A DNA stretch of 31,485 bases from an uncultured Peptococcaceae bacterium (GTDB lineage: Bacteria; Bacillota; Dehalobacteriia; UBA4068; JAAVYR01): positions 1-31,485 of the forward strand of contig CATIYQ010000063.1 of the NCBI GenBank assembly GCA_949739465.1, written 5' to 3'. The stretch's first letter is position 1; each line of letters opens with the position of its first letter. Positions 15,882-23,684 of this stretch are shown here, one piece after another. The notes under the pieces were generated by a model. That model ran no database searches. It worked only from the letters and a program-made list of their open reading frames with translations, and was not told where the DNA came from. Both the position numbers and the translations under genes were made by a program.

Positions 15882-16418
15882 ATGGCGAAAATGGGACAAC
15901 AATATACGGCGGAGCGGGTTTCCTTGTTAGGCGTGCTGTTAGGGGTAGCCTTGGTGCTTTCCTTCTTAGAAAACACCGTCATTGCCACGTCCTTTTTGCC
16001 GCCGGGCGTGAAGTTTGGTCTTGCCAATGTGATTGTCATGTATTGTCTGTTTTTCATGGGCATTCGAGAAGCGGTGATTATGGGCGTTTTGAAATCCCTG
16101 TTTGTCTTCCTCTTACGGGGCGCGGTGGGCGGTATGTTGAGTCTGACCGGCAGTTTGTTGTCCATTGGTATCATGAGTTTATTGCTGCTCTTGTCGGTGC
16201 GGCGGGCGTCCTATTTGGTTATCAGCATTTGCGGCGCAGTTGCCCACAATTTGGGGCAGATGGTGATGGTAGTTTTCATTATGGGCAATTACGCCTATTT
16301 TTACTATTTCCCGGTGTTGCTTCTTTCCGGCATTATTATGGGAACAATGACGGCGCTGATTATGCGAGGCGCCATGCCGGTGTTTCAATACATTTACAAA
16401 AAAACGAAAACAAGTTAA
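15882..16418 (+). CDS. Gx transporter / heptaprenyl diphosphate synthase component I family membrane protein
   Basis: A 178-residue hydrophobic protein with about five or six transmembrane helices, of the family annotated as heptaprenyl diphosphate synthase component I or Gx transporter. Diagnostic stretches are LENTVIATSFLPPGVKFGLA and LGQMVMVVFIMGNYAYFYY. The fold resembles substrate-binding (S) components of ECF transporters, so a transport role is at least as likely as prenyl synthesis. The reading from 15780 is too long; the ATG at 15882 has GAGGT 6 bases upstream. It is a common partner of apbE and NusG-II proteins before rnfC. Confidence 0.75.
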   Translation: MAKMGQQYTAERVSLLGVLLGVALVLSFLENTVIATSFLPPGVKFGLANVIVMYCLFFMGIREAVIMGVLKSLFVFLLRGAVGGMLSLTGSLLSIGIMSLLLLLSVRRASYLVISICGAVAHNLGQMVMVVFIMGNYAYFYYFPVLLLSGIIMGTMTALIMRGAMPVFQYIYKKTKTS

Positions 16419-16459
16419 GAGGATAGAACATAGATATTTTGAGAGTGGAGGGTGAAACT

Positions 16460-17764
16460 ATGTTTGGCAGCAAGCCCAGCGTATTGGGAGGCGTTCATGT
16501 AAAACACAATAAATATACGGAAAATTGTGAAAGCAAGAGAATTACGCTTCCGGAAACAGTGACTATTTTGATGTCACAGCATATCGGTGCGTCTTGTGTT
16601 CCTACGGTAAAAGTAGGCGATGAAGTAACCAAAGGACAGGTCATTGGCGATACAGAATCCTTTGTTGCAGCGCCCATTCATGCCAGTGTTTCCGGGAAGG
16701 TGACAAAAGTAGATAGTGTGCTTACTTCCAGTGGCGCCATGGTGCCGGCTGTGATGATTGCCAGTGACGGTGAGGACCGGGTATCTCCCGACCTTACGCC
16801 GCCTGTGGTAACAGATAGAGAATCTTTCCTGGCTGCCGTTCGAGCCTCGGGGTTGGTGGGGTTAGGCGGGGCAGGTTTCCCTACCCATGTGAAGTTAAAC
16901 CCGCAGCCTGCCATTGATACGTTAGTGATTAACGGCGCAGAATGCGAACCGTACATCACCAGCGACTATCGGGAGTGTATGGAAAACGCTGAAGATATTT
17001 TTTATGGTATTACCGCTGTACAAAAATATCTGGAAATTCCCAATGTGATTATCGGTATTGAAGGCAACAAGCCTGCCGCGATTAAAAAACTAAGCGAAAT
17101 GGCAAAAGATTATCCCGGCGTTCGCGTTCTTACGCTGCCTGCTCTCTACCCCCAAGGGGCGGAAAAGGTGCTGATTTATTCCGCTACCAAACGGGTATTG
17201 CCGGAGGGGAAACTTCCTGCTGACATCGGCGTTATCGTGATGAACGTCACCAGCGTCGGTTTCCTGGCTCGATACTTGAAAACCGGTATACCTTTGGTGG
17301 AAAAGCGCATTACCGTAGATGGCGGCGCAATCAAAGAAAAAGGCAATATTATTGTGCCAATCGGTACATCCATTCAATACATTGCCGAGGCTATGGGCGG
17401 CTTTGTAGGAACGCCTGCCAAAATTCTCATGGGTGGTCCTATGATGGGCATTGCCCTTTATCAAGCAGACACGCCTTTGGTGAAAAATAACAACGCCATT
17501 CTCTTCCTTAATGAAAAAGATTTGGTGGTAAAAGAGACGACAAACTGTATCCGTTGCGGCAAATGTATCCAAGCTTGTCCCTTTAACCTAATGCCGGCGG
17601 CATTGGAAGGGGCATATCAAGCGAAAAACATTGACCGGCTGAAAGCGTTAAAAGTAAACCTCTGCATGGAATGCGGCTGTTGCTCTTATATTTGTCCTGC
17701 CAACCGTCCGTTGGTAGAGTCCAATCATCTTGGTAAGCTGCTGCTGCGGAATGCCGGGAAATAG
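16460..17764 (+). CDS. rnfC: Rnf electron transport complex subunit C
   Basis: RnfC (434 residues) is the peripheral subunit that exchanges electrons with NAD+. Features: a biotin/lipoyl-like barrel near the N-terminus (GDEVTKGQVIGDTES), the Complex I 51-kDa-like NADH/FMN fold with GLGGAGFPTHVKL and INGAECEPYI, an SLBB-type region, and two [4Fe-4S] sites CIRCGKCIQACP and CMECGCCSYICP near the C-terminus. A TTG at 16439 is possible, but the ATG at 16460 follows GGAGGGTGA at good spacing. It is first in the rnfCDGEAB order used by Acetobacterium and other Clostridia. Confidence 0.95.
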   Translation: MFGSKPSVLGGVHVKHNKYTENCESKRITLPETVTILMSQHIGASCVPTVKVGDEVTKGQVIGDTESFVAAPIHASVSGKVTKVDSVLTSSGAMVPAVMIASDGEDRVSPDLTPPVVTDRESFLAAVRASGLVGLGGAGFPTHVKLNPQPAIDTLVINGAECEPYITSDYRECMENAEDIFYGITAVQKYLEIPNVIIGIEGNKPAAIKKLSEMAKDYPGVRVLTLPALYPQGAEKVLIYSATKRVLPEGKLPADIGVIVMNVTSVGFLARYLKTGIPLVEKRITVDGGAIKEKGNIIVPIGTSIQYIAEAMGGFVGTPAKILMGGPMMGIALYQADTPLVKNNNAILFLNEKDLVVKETTNCIRCGKCIQACPFNLMPAALEGAYQAKNIDRLKALKVNLCMECGCCSYICPANRPLVESNHLGKLLLRNAGK

Positions 17765-17783
17765 GGAGGTAAGGAGAGAGACC

Positions 17784-18716
17784 ATGGACAATAAATTAAT
17801 TGTAACGGGAGCGCCCCATGTGAAGTCGGCAAATACGACCCAGAAAATCATGTTGTATGTGATTTTGGCATTGATGCCGTCGTTGGTAGCCGCTAACATT
17901 GTCTTCGGCTTCCGTTCTACCGTAGTGGTAGGGGTAGCGGTAGCCGCCTGTGTTGCCTTTGAATATTTATTTAAAGTGATTACCAAGCAAAAGCAATCTA
18001 TCAGCGATTTAAGCGCGGTGGTGACGGGGATTCTTTTTGCTTACAACTTACCGGTGAGCGCTCCTATTTGGCTGGTGATTTTGGGCAGCTTTATTGCTAT
18101 TGTTGTTGCTAAGCAACTATTTGGCGGCTTGGGAAAAAACTTTGCCAATCCTGCGCTTGTAGCAAGACTGGTGCTTTTCGTATCTTTTGCGGCAGCCATG
18201 ACCCACTGGCCGGCGCCTTATTACTATAAAGAAGTAGATATGATTACTACGGCTACGCCGTTGTTATTATTGACCAAAGACCCGGCGTCTTTGCCTTCTC
18301 TCATGGATATGTTCCTGGGGGTCAGAGGGGGCTGTCTCGGTGAAACCTCTGTGCTGGCGCTCCTTATCGGCGGTGCGTTTCTCCTCTGGAAAAAAGTAAT
18401 CTCTCCCATTATTCCTGTTACATATATTGCCACAGTTGCTGTTCTCTTATGGATTGCAGGAGCGAACGTGCCATATCATGTCATGGGCGGTGGTTTATTC
18501 CTGGGGGCTATCTTCATGGCAACCGACTATGTGACCACGCCTTCGACGAAAAAGGGGATGTTTATTTTTGGTTTGGGCTGTGGTATTCTCACCGTGGTCA
18601 TTCGCTTATTTGGCTCTTATGTGGAAGGGGTATCTTTCTCTATCGTTCTGATGAACTTATTGACGCCGCTTATCGACCAATACACCGGAACCAAACCATT
18701 AGGGGGTGGTAAATAA
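17784..18716 (+). CDS. rnfD: Rnf electron transport complex subunit D
   Basis: A 310-residue integral membrane subunit with about nine or ten helices that carries covalent FMN. The flavinylation site is probably Thr158 in DMITTATPLL, where Gamma-proteobacterial RnfD/NqrB has SGAT; the TTAT form keeps the acceptor Thr. An upstream in-frame start at 17730 lies within rnfC and is disfavoured; ATG 17784 has GGAGGTAAGGAGAG before it. Its stop overlaps the rnfG start by one base. RnfD and RnfE/A form the ion-translocating membrane core. Confidence 0.94.
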   Translation: MDNKLIVTGAPHVKSANTTQKIMLYVILALMPSLVAANIVFGFRSTVVVGVAVAACVAFEYLFKVITKQKQSISDLSAVVTGILFAYNLPVSAPIWLVILGSFIAIVVAKQLFGGLGKNFANPALVARLVLFVSFAAAMTHWPAPYYYKEVDMITTATPLLLLTKDPASLPSLMDMFLGVRGGCLGETSVLALLIGGAFLLWKKVISPIIPVTYIATVAVLLWIAGANVPYHVMGGGLFLGAIFMATDYVTTPSTKKGMFIFGLGCGILTVVIRLFGSYVEGVSFSIVLMNLLTPLIDQYTGTKPLGGGK

Positions 18717-19255
18717 TGGGCTTGTTTGAAAAAATAAAACCGGTAGTGGTACTGACGGTGATTTGCCTGGTGGTAACCAGCGCCTTATCCTATACCAATG
18801 CCATTACTGCTCCTATCATTGACCAAAATGAAAAAGAAGCCAATAACCGCTCTCGTTTGGAGTTAATTCCTACGGCAGATACCTTCGTGGAAGTGCCTAT
18901 GACAGAAGACGATATGCTCCAATATAACGGTTTAGATGTGTATAAAGCCCAAAACGGCGCAGGGTATACCGTCAGCGCTTATGGCAAAGGCTTCGGCGGC
19001 AAGTTAGGCGTTATGGTTGCCTTTGGTCCGGAAGGAGATATTTTGGCGACGAAAGTCATTGCTTCCGAGGAAACACCGGGGTTGGGCACTAGAATCTCAG
19101 AGCCTAGCTATTCCGACCAATTCTTAGGTAAAAAAGGCGTTATCGGTCAGGAGGAAATGGTTTTTATCTCCGGGGCAACCATTTCTTCTAAAGCCATGCT
19201 TGCTGCGGTAAACAATGCGATAGAGCTGTACAGCATTGCAAAGGAGGCGGAGTAA
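18716..19255 (+). CDS. rnfG: Rnf electron transport complex subunit G
   Basis: A 179-residue protein with one N-terminal transmembrane helix (about residues 8-26) and an extracytoplasmic FMN-binding domain. The flavinylation motif S-G-A-T is present (VFISGATISSKA), with Thr155 as the expected acceptor for ApbE. The ATG overlaps the rnfD stop (TAATG). The pair of a clear SGAT in RnfG and apbE at the head of the operon is strong support for a functional Rnf complex. Confidence 0.95.
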   Translation: MGLFEKIKPVVVLTVICLVVTSALSYTNAITAPIIDQNEKEANNRSRLELIPTADTFVEVPMTEDDMLQYNGLDVYKAQNGAGYTVSAYGKGFGGKLGVMVAFGPEGDILATKVIASEETPGLGTRISEPSYSDQFLGKKGVIGQEEMVFISGATISSKAMLAAVNNAIELYSIAKEAE

Positions 19256-19256
19256 A

Positions 19257-19928
19257 ATGAAAAAATCCCAAATTTTCATGAACGGCATTGTCAAAGAGAA
19301 CCCTGTTCTCATGCTGATGTTAGGTACTTGCCCTGCTCTTGCCGTTACCACCTCCGCCATCAACGGCGTCGGCATGGGCATTGCAACCCTTGCCGTACTC
19401 TTAGGCTCTAACATTGTAATTTCTTTATTAAAAAATGTCATTCCCAAAGCAGTGCGGATTCCCTGCTATATCGTTGTTATTTCCGGCTTTGTGACCATTG
19501 TGGGCTTTTTGGTGAAAGCTTATGCCCAGGAGCTGGATGCAGCTTTAGGTGTGTTCCTGCCTTTAATTGTGGTAAACTGCATCATCTTAGGGCGGGCGGA
19601 AATGTTTGCCAGCAAAAACGGTGTGGTAGACTCTGCCGTTGACGCTCTCGGTATGGGGTTGGGCTTTACTCTGGCGCTCTTTGCTATGGGTTCTATTCGG
19701 GAGTTATTGGGAGCCGGTTCTATTCTCTCCTTTGCTCTTTTACCAGAATCTTTTCCCAAACTATTGATTATGACCCAACCACCCGGCGGTTTCTTCGTCT
19801 ATGGCGTATTGTTGGCTGCCATTCAAGCATTGCCGGCACGGAAGGGGAAACCTTTGGAAAAGAAACATTGTGGCGCTTGCGCCGGATGTCCAGCAGCAGC
19901 GCAATGCGTGTCTGCCAAAGAAGAGTAG
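19257..19928 (+). CDS. rnfE: Rnf electron transport complex subunit E
   Basis: A 223-residue polytopic subunit with about six helices, homologous to RnfA/NqrD; the Cys in the transmembrane half (MLGTCPALAVTTSA) is the position that binds the membrane-embedded Fe-S cluster in the family. ATG 19257 follows AAGGAGG; the longer reading overlapping rnfG is disfavoured. Odd point: a hydrophilic C-terminal tail with four Cys (205, 208, 211, 217; CGACAGC plus one) beyond the last helix, absent from the E. coli protein. Confidence 0.94.
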   Translation: MKKSQIFMNGIVKENPVLMLMLGTCPALAVTTSAINGVGMGIATLAVLLGSNIVISLLKNVIPKAVRIPCYIVVISGFVTIVGFLVKAYAQELDAALGVFLPLIVVNCIILGRAEMFASKNGVVDSAVDALGMGLGFTLALFAMGSIRELLGAGSILSFALLPESFPKLLIMTQPPGGFFVYGVLLAAIQALPARKGKPLEKKHCGACAGCPAAAQCVSAKEE

Positions 19929-19942
19929 GAGGTTGATTGCAG

Positions 19943-20521
19943 ATGAAAGACGTATTTTTGCTCTTAGTAAGCGCTATCTTTGTCAATAACTTCGTTCTCT
20001 CAAAATTCTTGGGGATTTGTCCCTTCCTGGGCGTTTCTAAGAAATTAGACTCGGCAGTGGGTATGGGGGCTGCGGTAACGCTGGTAATGCTTCTTGCTAC
20101 CTTAGTTACTTACCCGGTATACGCCTTGCTTTTAGTGCCCAATGAATTGGAATATTTGCAGACCATTGTTTTCATTTTAGTCATTGCATCTTTTGTGCAA
20201 TTATTAGAAATTATCATGCGGAAATATTTGCCGGCGCTGCACCGTACCTTAGGCGTCTATCTGCCTTTGATTACCACCAATTGCGCGGTGCTGGGTGTTA
20301 CCATCTTAAATATTGACGAAGGGTATACCTTCTTCAAATCTATGGTTTATTCCTTTGGAGCGGGACTTGGTTTCCTCCTCGCCATGGTTATTTTTGCCGG
20401 GGTTCGCACCAAGCTGGAGGCGGCGGATATCCCTCAAGCCTTTAAGGGAATGCCTATCACGCTGGTAGCGGCGGCTATTGTTTCTCTGGCGTTTTTCGGC
20501 TTTGCCGGCATTGGCGCATAA
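19943..20521 (+). CDS. rnfA: Rnf electron transport complex subunit A
   Basis: A 192-residue polytopic membrane protein, the partner of RnfE. It has the family start VSAIFVNNFVLSKFLGICPFLGVS (Cys in the helix binds the shared intramembrane cluster) and the segment PLITTNCAVLGV that supplies the mirrored Cys. ATG 19943 is chosen over a TTG at 19937, since AGGAGG then has a 9-base spacing. It has the usual family length, and rnfB follows 30 bases later. Confidence 0.95.
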   Translation: MKDVFLLLVSAIFVNNFVLSKFLGICPFLGVSKKLDSAVGMGAAVTLVMLLATLVTYPVYALLLVPNELEYLQTIVFILVIASFVQLLEIIMRKYLPALHRTLGVYLPLITTNCAVLGVTILNIDEGYTFFKSMVYSFGAGLGFLLAMVIFAGVRTKLEAADIPQAFKGMPITLVAAAIVSLAFFGFAGIGA

Positions 20522-20551
20522 GAAAAATTTTAATGACAGGAGGGTTCTTCC

Positions 20552-21427
20552 ATGGGAACAATTTTCGTTCCGGTTTTGATTGTATCGGCATTAGGACTGA
20601 TTTTCGGTATTGTCCTGGCTTTTAGTTTTATCTTCTTTGCAGTTCCCACTGATGAAAAGGTAGAAGCCTTGGTGGAAGCATTGCCCGGCGCCAACTGCGG
20701 TGCTTGTGGCTATCCTGCTTGTGAAGGATACGCCAAAGCCATCGCCCACGAGGACGCTCCTACCAACAAGTGTCCCGTAGGGGGTGCGGCAGTCGCCGCT
20801 AAGGTCAGCGAGATTATGGGAATATCTTTTGCTGGGACAGTGCGGGAATATGCAAAAGTGATGTGTCAGGGAAAATGCGGTATCGCTCCCGATAAAATGA
20901 ACTATCAAGGGGTACAGACTTGCGCCGCTTGCAGTCAGCTCTATGGGGGGAAAAGCGCTTGCAGCTATGGTTGCTTGGGGCTTGCCGATTGTGTAAAGGC
21001 TTGTCCTTATGGTGCCATTAAAATCGTTGACGGCATTGCCGAGATTGACCCTGATTTATGTACTGGTTGTAAGATTTGTACGAAAATCTGCCCCAAAGGC
21101 ATTATTTCTATGGTACCGGAAACAGCGGCTGTCCATGCGCTCTGTTCTAGCCACGATAAGGGGATTGTTACCAAAAAGGCGTGTTCTTTAGGCTGTATTG
21201 GTTGTAAAAAATGTGAAAAGACTTGTGAATATGGCGCAATTACGGTAGAAAATAACTGCGCGAAAGTAGATTACACGAAATGTACCAATTGTGGCGCGTG
21301 TGTGGCGCAATGTCCCACCGGTACCATTGTGAATCTGCTTGCTTATCCTGATTGTTTTGACAATAAAGAACAAGCGGAACAATGGGAAACAACAGAAGGG
21401 CTTGCCGAAGAGAAAACAACAGAATAA
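20552..21427 (+). CDS. rnfB: Rnf electron transport complex subunit B (ferredoxin-like)
   Basis: RnfB (291 residues) accepts electrons from reduced ferredoxin. It has one N-terminal helix (about residues 5-28), the CxxC-x4-C Fes motif (GANCGACGYPACEGYA with a later Cys-Pro) and four further Cys-rich ferredoxin-type segments: CLGLADCVKACP, CTGCKICTKICP, CIGCKKCEKTCE and CTNCGACVAQCP. This multi-cluster form is the clostridial type. The tail after residue 270 is short and acidic. It is the last rnf gene; a hairpin terminator follows. Confidence 0.95.
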   Translation: MGTIFVPVLIVSALGLIFGIVLAFSFIFFAVPTDEKVEALVEALPGANCGACGYPACEGYAKAIAHEDAPTNKCPVGGAAVAAKVSEIMGISFAGTVREYAKVMCQGKCGIAPDKMNYQGVQTCAACSQLYGGKSACSYGCLGLADCVKACPYGAIKIVDGIAEIDPDLCTGCKICTKICPKGIISMVPETAAVHALCSSHDKGIVTKKACSLGCIGCKKCEKTCEYGAITVENNCAKVDYTKCTNCGACVAQCPTGTIVNLLAYPDCFDNKEQAEQWETTEGLAEEKTTE

Positions 21428-21446
21428 TAGAAAAATTGTGAATTTT

Positions 21447-21496
21447 AGGAAATAATCTTGTTTTTTGGAAATAAACAGAATTATTTCCTTTTTTTC
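21447..21496 (+). terminator. Rho-independent terminator of rnf operon with two alternative left arms
   Basis: GGAAATAA at 21467-21474 pairs with TTATTTCC (21481-21488), loop ACAGAA, followed by a long T-rich tract. The same right arm can also pair with AGGAAATAAT at 21447-21456 in a larger-loop form. Either would end the rnf transcript before the lipoprotein promoter. Confidence 0.7.
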
Positions 21497-21530
21497 TCTT
21501 TTTCTGACCTTTTTTCCCGAAAGGAATTAG

Positions 21531-21559
21531 TTGTAAAATCAGGTAAGATTTGCTATACT
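21531..21559 (+). promoter_or_regulatory. Strong sigma-A promoter (extended -10) for lipoprotein gene
   Basis: TTGTAA (21531-21536), a 17-base spacer and TGC-TATACT (21551-21559), i.e. a good -10 with the extended TGn element. The expected 5' leader is about 45 bases and ends in AAGGAGG before the ATG at 21611. This is among the best promoter matches in the window. Confidence 0.75.
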
Positions 21560-21610
21560 AGAAAAAAATATTGCGAAGGTAACTTTGCGGTAAATTTTAA
21601 GGAGGATATT

Positions 21611-22087
21611 ATGAACAAGAAATTTTTAAAACTCATGTCTCTTGCTTTGGTAGTAATGATGATGTCTGTAGCATTGGTTGCTTGCGGTGGCGGCGACGAC
21701 AAAGGAAACGACGGTGCTCTGACTGAAGAAGAATACAAAGCAAAAGTACAAGAAATTTCTACCACTATGTCTAACATGCAAACCACTATGAACGAAAAAA
21801 TGGCTACCATCGACCCAACTGATGAAAAAGCCGTTGACGCTTTGTTTGAAGAAATCAAAGCTCCTTTCGTTGAATTTGCTGCTTTAAAAGCTCCTGCTAA
21901 ATACGAAGCTGCTCAAGCGAAATTCAAATCTGGTTGCGAAGCTATGATTGAATTCATTGACACTGCAAAAGCATTGTCCAAAGACCCAGCTAGCGCTGAC
22001 GCTAACAAATTGCAAGAATTGTTGACTACTGCTATGACTGACATCGTTGAAGGCGCTACCTTGGCTGAACAAGCTGACGCAAAATAA
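21611..22087 (+). CDS. Small helical lipoprotein of unknown function, probably highly expressed
   Basis: A 158-residue protein that I do not recognise. It has a lipoprotein signal (basic start, hydrophobic core, lipobox LVAC with Cys25), a Gly/Asp-rich linker, then a mostly alpha-helical, Lys/Glu/Ala-rich domain that could form a small helical bundle, with one further Cys in KSGCEAM. The ATG at 21611 has an ideal AAGGAGG; an upstream extension lacks support. It is a single-gene unit between its own promoter and terminator. Codon use is extreme: 20 of 27 Ala codons are GCT and Glu is always GAA, unlike its neighbours, pointing to very high expression. Confidence 0.88.
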   Translation: MNKKFLKLMSLALVVMMMSVALVACGGGDDKGNDGALTEEEYKAKVQEISTTMSNMQTTMNEKMATIDPTDEKAVDALFEEIKAPFVEFAALKAPAKYEAAQAKFKSGCEAMIEFIDTAKALSKDPASADANKLQELLTTAMTDIVEGATLAEQADAK

Positions 22088-22128
22088 GAATGACGCTGTA
22101 AAGGCGTTTGTTATGTAGCAATACATAG

Positions 22129-22168
22129 AAAAAGACACCAATCAACATTGGTGTCTTTTTTCTTTTTT
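22129..22168 (+). terminator. Strong rho-independent terminator after lipoprotein gene
   Basis: AAAAAGACACCAAT (22129-22142) pairs perfectly with ATTGGTGTCTTTTT (22147-22160) with loop CAAC, followed by a T-rich run. It isolates the lipoprotein transcript from xseA. Confidence 0.93.
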
Positions 22169-22192
22169 TCAGTAGGAGAAAAAACGAATCTG

Positions 22193-22201
22193 TGATAGAA
22201 T
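22193..22201 (+). promoter_or_regulatory. Possible extended -10 element before xseA
   Basis: TGA-TAGAAT is an extended -10 match about 35 bases before the xseA start, but no recognisable -35 lies at the right distance. A promoter is expected here because a strong terminator precedes xseA. Confidence 0.3.
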
Positions 22202-22235
22202 AGCTAGTAGAGTACAGGCAAAAGGAACAATCTCC

Positions 22236-23450
22236 ATGGCAAAAAATTTATTTCAAGTCAAAGAAATTAATTTATACATTCAAGGACTCCTGGCTGACGA
22301 CGATTTGCTGCAAAACCTTTGGATCGAGGGGGAAATCTCTAACTTCAAGCAGCACTCCTCGGGGCATTGGTATTTTACTCTTAAGGGAGATGGCGCAACG
22401 CTAAAATGTGTTGTCTTTCGCCAGTGGACCAAAGGCGTATTCTTCCTGCCGGAAGACGGCATGGAAGTGCGGGTGCGAGGGACAATCGCCGTCTATGAGC
22501 GGGACGGGCAATATATCCTCTATGGAGAAGAAATAGCGGCGGTAGGTACCAGCAATCAATACGCTCTTTTTTGCGCCTTAAAAGAACGGCTTTATGAAGA
22601 AGGACTCTTTGCAGAAGAACGAAAAAGACCGCTGCCTCTCTATCCTCAGAAAATTGCTGTGGTAACGTCTGCTGACGGGGCGGCTTGGCATGATATGCAA
22701 AAAATCTTTACCCAGAAAATACCGGCAGAGGTGATACTGTTTCCTTGCGCTGTGCAGGGCGCGGGAAGCGAAGAATCTATTGTCCGAGCCATTGAGACGG
22801 TAAATAGTCGGAAGGATATTGATGTTCTTATTGTCAGTCGCGGTGGTGGCAGCAAGGAGGACTTGGCGGTATTTAATACCGAAGGGGTTACTCGGGCGGT
22901 AGCGGGTAGTTTCATCCCCGTCATTTCTGCTGTGGGGCATGAAATCGACTATACCTTAACGGATTTAGCAGCAGATGTGCGTGTGCCTACGCCTACTGCG
23001 GCGGCAAGTATTGTGCTGTCGGATAAAGCAATAGTGCAGGAATCTCTAAGGGCGGCGAAAAATAAATTGATTGCCGTTATAGAAGATTTTCTTGGCAGTC
23101 AAAGGGCGCGATTAACGGATTTGTCTATGGCGTGTTCTTTGTCGACTGTCTTGGCGCAAAATCAGTGCCGATTGCAACAAGTGAGAAAGCAGTTGCTGCT
23201 GGGAATAGAAAAAATCCAAGAAGAAAAAAATCAACGGCTGCAACGGTGTGTGGCAGAACTTTCTTTAATCAACCCATTGGATGTATTAGCCAGAGGATAT
23301 GGTATGGTTAGCGGTGAGCGTCATGGTGCGCCGCTAAAACGGGCTGCCGACGCTGTGGAAAATCAACCGTTATTTGTGGAATTTGTTGACGGCACGGTTC
23401 ATTGCTGTGTAGAAAAAGTAACTTTAACCAAACGGCAGGAAGGCAAATAG
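22236..23450 (+). CDS. xseA: Exodeoxyribonuclease VII large subunit
   Basis: XseA (404 residues) with XseB degrades single-stranded DNA to oligonucleotides. It has an N-terminal OB-fold (LWIEGEISNFKQHSSGHWYF), the catalytic central domain with IVSRGGGSKEDLAVFN and SAVGHEIDYTLTDLAADVRVPTPTAAA (split here across two family motifs), and a C-terminal coiled region ending in NPLDVLARGYGMV. An AAAGGAA box precedes the ATG. It begins the xseA-xseB-ispA operon. Confidence 0.95.
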   Translation: MAKNLFQVKEINLYIQGLLADDDLLQNLWIEGEISNFKQHSSGHWYFTLKGDGATLKCVVFRQWTKGVFFLPEDGMEVRVRGTIAVYERDGQYILYGEEIAAVGTSNQYALFCALKERLYEEGLFAEERKRPLPLYPQKIAVVTSADGAAWHDMQKIFTQKIPAEVILFPCAVQGAGSEESIVRAIETVNSRKDIDVLIVSRGGGSKEDLAVFNTEGVTRAVAGSFIPVISAVGHEIDYTLTDLAADVRVPTPTAAASIVLSDKAIVQESLRAAKNKLIAVIEDFLGSQRARLTDLSMACSLSTVLAQNQCRLQQVRKQLLLGIEKIQEEKNQRLQRCVAELSLINPLDVLARGYGMVSGERHGAPLKRAADAVENQPLFVEFVDGTVHCCVEKVTLTKRQEGK

Positions 23451-23459
23451 GAGGATATC

Positions 23460-23684
23460 ATGGCAAAGAAAAAAGATTTTGCAACCATTTTAAATGAGTT
23501 AGAAGCGGTCATTGCCCAAATCGAATCGGGAGAGCTTTCTTTGGAAGAATCGCTAAAAGCGTTCCAGATTGGTGTAGGACTAGTGGCGGAAGGAGAAAAG
23601 CAACTCCAGGGCGTAGGGGAAGAAGTGCAAAAAGGCGCGGAAATGATGGATTCATTATTCCCTGAGGAGGCGGCATGGAAGTAA
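23460..23684 (+). CDS. xseB: Exodeoxyribonuclease VII small subunit
   Basis: A 74-residue helical protein with the XseB pattern FATILNELEAVIAQIESGELSLEESL and a following GVGLVAEGEKQL helix. It is needed for exonuclease VII activity with XseA. It is nine bases downstream of xseA, behind AGGAGG, and overlaps ispA by 10 bases. Confidence 0.94.
   Translation: MAKKKDFATILNELEAVIAQIESGELSLEESLKAFQIGVGLVAEGEKQLQGVGEEVQKGAEMMDSLFPEEAAWK

Noticed and set aside
16043..16426. 127-codon open frame on the plus strand
   Set aside because: It is an alternative frame within the Gx-type membrane protein gene, without membrane segments or family character.
18237..18260. RnfD with broken flavinylation site (TTAT instead of SGAT)
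   Set aside because: The acceptor Thr158 and following Pro-Leu are kept, and variation before the Thr is tolerated in the family, so it was not reported as a defect.
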